From contig MPCU01000003.1 in assembly GCA_001874305.1 (NCBI GenBank), forward strand, positions 515,391 through 579,390: a stretch of 64,000 nucleotides of DNA, given 5' to 3'. Source of the DNA: Bacteriovorax sp. MedPE-SWde. GTDB lineage: Bacteria; Bdellovibrionota; Bacteriovoracia; Bacteriovoracales; Bacteriovoracaceae. Shown here one piece after another: positions 61,218-64,000 of this stretch (position 1 is its first letter; each line of letters opens with the position of its first letter). A program made the position numbers and the translations under genes. The notes below the pieces were generated by a model, which did no database searches, had not been told where the DNA came from, and worked only from the letters and a program-made list of their open reading frames with translations.

Positions 61218-61802
61218 CTATATGCCTAATGCCGTTAAGAATATGTCTGTTTGCTGTCTAAAGTTCTTAGTACAGTAATTGAGATTACTAAGTCTCATTA
61301 CACCTTGAATATATGTCACAATAATAGATGCGGTTAAGGGTATATCGAGAGTGCTTTCTAACTCTTTTGTTTCAACAGCTTCTCTAAGCTGTTCTTCAAA
61401 AAACAATTTAAAGTTATCAATTTCTGTTTTTACATATTTTTGAATTTCTGGATCTTGAAGAAGATCATTAGAGATACTATTTACAAGAAGACAGCCCTTT
61501 GGGGCAGTGTTGTCATCAAAGCATTGGAACATCTCTTGAAAGAGGAGACGAATACCTTCTTTAAAATTTGGACAATCTGCTAATAATGCTCCTCTTTTTG
61601 CTGTCACTTCATCAGCATAGAAGTCTAGTGTTTTCATAAAGAGGTTCTTCTTATTTCCATAGGAGTTGTAGAATGAACCGTTGAGGATATCCATTTCCGA
61701 AAGGAGATCTTTTAGAGAAGTGTTTTCATAGCCTTTCTTCCAGAAAAGTATCATGGCCTTCTCTAAGGCTTCCTTGTCTTTAAATTCTTTTATTCTTCCC
61801 AT
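61218..61802 (-). CDS. TetR family transcription repressor
   Basis: A 194-residue repressor from MGRIKEFKDKEALEKAMILF, chosen for GAGGG 8 bases upstream of 61802; an ATG at 61850 is in frame but lies in the first operator. The helix-turn-helix is ENTSLKDLLSEMDILNGSFY and NSYGNKKNLF, close to the AcuR/YxaF-type group. Three TTGAG-N6-CTCAA sites lie in the divergent region to the GST gene, so it probably represses both directions. Confidence 0.88.
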   Translation of the reverse strand: MGRIKEFKDKEALEKAMILFWKKGYENTSLKDLLSEMDILNGSFYNSYGNKKNLFMKTLDFYADEVTAKRGALLADCPNFKEGIRLLFQEMFQCFDDNTAPKGCLLVNSISNDLLQDPEIQKYVKTEIDNFKLFFEEQLREAVETKELESTLDIPLTASIIVTYIQGVMRLSNLNYCTKNFRQQTDIFLTALGI

Positions 61803-61834
61803 ATCTATTCCCTCGTTTTTCATCTTAGCATGTT

Positions 61835-61850
61835 TTGAGTGTGTGCTCAA
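61835..61850. promoter_or_regulatory. TetR operator, site 1 (regulator side)
   Basis: TTGAGTGTGTGCTCAA: arms TTGAG and CTCAA with a 6-base centre. It lies 33 bases upstream of the repressor start and should mediate autorepression. Confidence 0.65.
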
Positions 61851-61900
61851 TTATTTGTGGTCATGTAACCTCTTGATTTAATATAGGATTTTGAAAATAT

Positions 61901-61916
61901 TTGAGTGCTTGCTCAA
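61901..61916. promoter_or_regulatory. TetR operator, site 2
   Basis: TTGAGTGCTTGCTCAA, same arms as sites 1 and 3. It ends 8 bases before the -35 box of the GST promoter. Confidence 0.65.
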
Positions 61917-61924
61917 GAAATGGG

Positions 61925-61952
61925 TTGCAAATTCTGTGATAGGTACTATATT
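61925..61952 (+). promoter_or_regulatory. Promoter of the GST/DUF1330 operon
   Basis: TTGCAA (61925-61930), 16-base spacer, TATATT (61947-61952). Operator site 3 starts at the next base, covering the expected transcription start. Confidence 0.55.
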
Positions 61953-61968
61953 TTGAGTAAGCACTCAA
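61953..61968. promoter_or_regulatory. TetR operator, site 3 (GST side)
   Basis: TTGAGT-AAGC-ACTCAA, a perfect 6-4-6 palindrome directly downstream of the -10 box and 20 bases before the GST start codon. Confidence 0.7.
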
Positions 61969-61987
61969 GAATACATAGGAGATTGAG

Positions 61988-62644
61988 ATGAATACAATTA
62001 TAAGTTTTGGACTATGTCCATTTGTTCAAAGATCACTAATCACAATGAATCATAAGAAGGTTCCGTACAAAGTTAAATATATTGATTTAGAAAATAAGCC
62101 AGACTGGTTTCTAAAGATTTCACCACTTGGTAAAGTTCCCGTTTTACAAGTTGGAGACGAGGTACTCTTTGAGTCTGCTGTCATCAACGAATATATTGAT
62201 GAAGTTACATCAGGTACTCTTCATCCAACAGATCCTCTGCAAAAGGCTTTTGAACGTGCCTATATAGAATTGTCTAGTGCCGTAACAATGAACTACTTCC
62301 AGACAGCTATTTCTAAAGATGAAGATTCTTATAAGGCCAATAAAGAAGCGCTTGAAAAAAATCTAACTTCTTTACTGGATAAGTTTAAGGGACCTTACTT
62401 TAGAGGTGAGGAATTCTCGCTAGTAGATACTTCTGCGGTTCCCGCTCTACAAAGATTAGCTCTATCCGGAAATTTATTAGAAGAGCTTAACCTTAGTGAT
62501 GCTATCAATAAGAAGTTAAACCAGTGGCTTGAATCGACACTACCTCTTGAGTCTGTACAGAAATCAGTTCCTGAAAACTTTGAAGAAGACTTCAGAGAAT
62601 ATCTCATCAAAAAAGAAAGCTATATTCAACTAAAGGAGAAATAA
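61988..62644 (+). CDS. Glutathione S-transferase family protein
   Basis: A 218-residue GST. The thioredoxin-fold N-domain has SFGLCPFVQRSLITM with a Cys in the redox-active position, the cis-Pro segment KISPLGKVPVLQ and ESAVINEYIDE for glutathione binding. The helical C-domain follows. This looks like the omega/SspA-like group that uses Cys rather than Ser or Tyr. It is controlled by the divergent TetR and co-transcribed with a DUF1330 gene 1 base downstream. Confidence 0.88.
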   Translation: MNTIISFGLCPFVQRSLITMNHKKVPYKVKYIDLENKPDWFLKISPLGKVPVLQVGDEVLFESAVINEYIDEVTSGTLHPTDPLQKAFERAYIELSSAVTMNYFQTAISKDEDSYKANKEALEKNLTSLLDKFKGPYFRGEEFSLVDTSAVPALQRLALSGNLLEELNLSDAINKKLNQWLESTLPLESVQKSVPENFEEDFREYLIKKESYIQLKEK

Positions 62645-62645
62645 A

Positions 62646-62936
62646 GTGAGTAATGCATATTTAATCGTATCGGGTAGAATTAGTGATAAGGCCGCAGTCG
62701 AAGAATATAAATCTCTTGCTGGGCCAGTGCTAAAAAAGCATAACGCAATACTACCTCCAGAAAATTATAAAGTAAGTAACGTGCTTGCCGGAGACTCAAG
62801 TCCTGAGTTTCTATTGAGAATACCTTTTCCAACTACTGAAGATATTAATAAGGCCTTTACTGACCCTGAATACCTAGAGGTGATATCACTTCGAGATAAA
62901 GGTTTCAGTGAACTAAGTATATATTCAGTCTCTTAA
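62646..62936 (+). CDS. DUF1330-like small protein
   Basis: A 96-residue ferredoxin-fold protein starting at GTG behind AAGGAGA. The DUF1330 pattern is RISDKAAVEEYKSLAGPVLK and INKAFTDPEYLEVISLRDKG. It sits in the operon of the GST and is thus probably induced by the same compound. Function unknown. Confidence 0.8.
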   Translation: MSNAYLIVSGRISDKAAVEEYKSLAGPVLKKHNAILPPENYKVSNVLAGDSSPEFLLRIPFPTTEDINKAFTDPEYLEVISLRDKGFSELSIYSVS

Positions 62937-62947
62937 GTCTCTCTCTT

Positions 62948-62985
62948 GACCCTAATATTTTTAAATACTTGGAGATATTAGGGTC
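62948..62985 (+). terminator. Hairpin terminator of the GST/DUF1330 operon
   Basis: GACCCTAATAT, 16-base loop, ATATTAGGGTC: a perfect 11-base stem 12 bases after the stop. The following ATTCTACAATTC is only weakly U-rich. Confidence 0.55.
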
Positions 62986-63036
62986 ATTCTACAATTCTGT
63001 GACAGTATTTTGTTTTACGCATGATAACTTCTTTAA

Positions 63037-63627
63037 ATGATGAAATTATCTTTGATATGTGTAATGTTATTTTCTGCTCAACTATCCTTTGCAAGCTGGA
63101 AGCTAGTACATGAAGAAGAGGGTATTAAGGTCTTCTCTGGTAGTTTTCAAAAGTCGGGAGTAATTCCTTTTAAGGCCATCGGTGTAGTTAATGCTCCTAT
63201 TGCAAAAGTTTCTGAGACAATAGAAGATGATAAGCTGAAACCTCAATGGTCTCCTAAGCTTAAAGATGTTGTTGTACATGAAAAGTTAAATAGAGATCAC
63301 ATCATCTTTTCTGAATACTATTCAACTCCTTGGCCTGCAGTAGATAGAGAGTTTCTCATTGAAGGTAGAATCCTAAGGCATAGTGAAAGTGAAATTCAAT
63401 ATGTTGGAGCTTCATATAAAGGAAAGTATGCTGATTCTGACCATATTCAAGCAGATGTAAAGAAACTAAATTTCACACTTAAAGAAATCTCTGAAAACAG
63501 AACACAGGTTATTTTTGAATTTAACGGTGATATGAAAGGTTGGATGCCTATATGGCTTATGAATCTTATTCAGAAAAAGTGGCCCCTACGTTTTATACAG
63601 GGGCTTAGAAAGCAAATAGAGCTATAG
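63037..63627 (+). CDS. Exported START-domain protein
   Basis: A 196-residue protein with a signal peptide ending QLSFAS. The mature chain is a START-type lipid-binding domain: SWKLVHEEEGIKVFSGSF, FKAIGVVNAPIAKVSETI, YYSTPWPAVDREFLIEGRI and a C-terminal helix MNLIQKKWPLRFIQGL. Periplasmic START proteins are common in marine proteobacteria; the ligand is unknown. It is followed by the convergent DUF6172 gene after 2 bases. Confidence 0.82.
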   Translation: MMKLSLICVMLFSAQLSFASWKLVHEEEGIKVFSGSFQKSGVIPFKAIGVVNAPIAKVSETIEDDKLKPQWSPKLKDVVVHEKLNRDHIIFSEYYSTPWPAVDREFLIEGRILRHSESEIQYVGASYKGKYADSDHIQADVKKLNFTLKEISENRTQVIFEFNGDMKGWMPIWLMNLIQKKWPLRFIQGLRKQIEL

Positions 63628-63629
63628 TC

Positions 63630-63935
63630 TTACTTTTGACCAATAGCTTTTATTCTAGCTGTTTTAAATCCGTGCTTAGCTAAGATCTCAAGATAGAATT
63701 CGTCTTTATCAGCTTCTAAAAGCTTCGTGATATTTGAATTAATGTCCGCAACATTTATAACCTTCGCTGCTTCAGCGTTGTCACCAATACGACAGTCAAA
63801 ATCCCAGAAGTCTACTTTCTCCGGTAGGGTCTTCTTTCTTTCACGCTTTAGATACTTCTTAACTTCATGCTTGATTGAGTCTGCTTGTCTTGCAGGTTCT
63901 TTATTAGATACTTTTAAATTAAATGTTTTTCTCAT
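63630..63935 (-). CDS. DUF6172 family protein
   Basis: A 101-residue basic protein with the family pattern MRKTFNLKVSNKEPARQADS, KHEVKKYLKRERKKTLPE and VDFWDFDCRIG near the middle. No function is known. It is a single-gene unit on the minus strand. Confidence 0.75.
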   Translation of the reverse strand: MRKTFNLKVSNKEPARQADSIKHEVKKYLKRERKKTLPEKVDFWDFDCRIGDNAEAAKVINVADINSNITKLLEADKDEFYLEILAKHGFKTARIKAIGQK

Positions 63936-63964
63936 GTTTTCTTACTGCCTAATTTATATAAAAA

Positions 63965-63988
63965 AAAGGAGCTTAAAAAAGCTCCTTT
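63965..63988 (-). terminator. Terminator of a leftward gene beyond the right edge
   Basis: AAAGGAGCTT, loop AAAA, AAGCTCCTTT, followed on the minus strand by TTTT-rich sequence (TTTTATATAA). It marks the end of a gene that lies to the right of the window. It would also insulate the DUF6172 gene. Confidence 0.6.
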
Positions 63989-64000
63989 CCTTTAAAAATT

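Noticed and set aside
1..64000. tRNA, rRNA, CRISPR array, transposase, integrase, att site or oriC
   Set aside because: Looked for cloverleaf-like or repeat arrays in the gaps and for transposase or integrase proteins; none seen. No intergenic gap is longer than about 240 bases.

Overview
The window is a gene-dense stretch of an AT-rich bacterial chromosome with a Gram-negative cell plan: many signal peptides, lipoboxes, outer-membrane barrels and periplasmic binding proteins. The content fits a marine Bdellovibrionota, Bacteriovorax/Halobacteriovorax-like organism: low GC, many small exported proteins without known domains, DUF4423/TIGR02147-like regulators, DUF481 and VF530 proteins. This is an inference from gene content; no rRNA or other taxonomic marker is present. 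I saw no tRNA, rRNA, CRISPR array, insertion sequence, prophage or replication origin. No gap between genes exceeds about 240 bases. Several convergent pairs overlap at their 3' ends.

Layout. 1-6650 is a probable light- or singlet-oxygen-response lipid cassette: a divergent epimerase, a LitR/CarH-type B12-domain regulator, then FAD oxidoreductase, DUF1365, Cfa-like methyltransferase, chalcone-isomerase-like protein, NTF2-like protein and a DUF2878-SDR fusion in one tightly packed operon. 6.7-17 kb holds stress and regulatory genes (Crp/Fnr, exported DJ-1/PfpI, GDPD, a LysR/SDR divergent pair), an M23 lipoprotein endopeptidase, exported proteins of unknown function and an AraC regulator. 17-30.6 kb holds a GNAT, a large PLP-fold enzyme of unknown role, a TetR/SRPBCC operon with duplicated operators, HrpB, a BCCT transporter, two related SAM methyltransferases, a HEAT-repeat DNA alkylation repair protein and a globin.

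30.6-38.8 kb contains two modules of the same architecture (exported protein on the minus strand, HTH regulator on the plus strand, second exported protein overlapping the regulator's stop). They flank a four-gene desaturase / P450 / membrane protein / acyltransferase operon. 38.8-53.2 kb carries an OsmC-YcaO fusion, a YgjP-like peptidase, a gshA / M14 peptidase / GFA cluster, azlCD, a two-component pair arranged tail to tail, outer-membrane proteins, and an ArsR regulator translationally coupled to an unlisted 44-residue Cys-rich protein. 53.2-64 kb is mostly housekeeping and detoxification: SelO, TruA, YwbE, RluF, a WYL regulator, and a TetR/GST/DUF1330 unit with three matching operators.

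The most interesting points are: (i) the lipid cassette, whose regulator lacks the light-sensing Trp/His pair of CarH and whose Cfa-like enzyme lacks two bicarbonate ligands of true cyclopropane synthases; (ii) the desaturase-P450-acyltransferase operon; (iii) the duplicated regulator/exported-protein modules; (iv) the ArsR plus Cys-rich microprotein with two matching operators. Several regulator-target assignments rest on inverted repeats read directly from the intergenic DNA.
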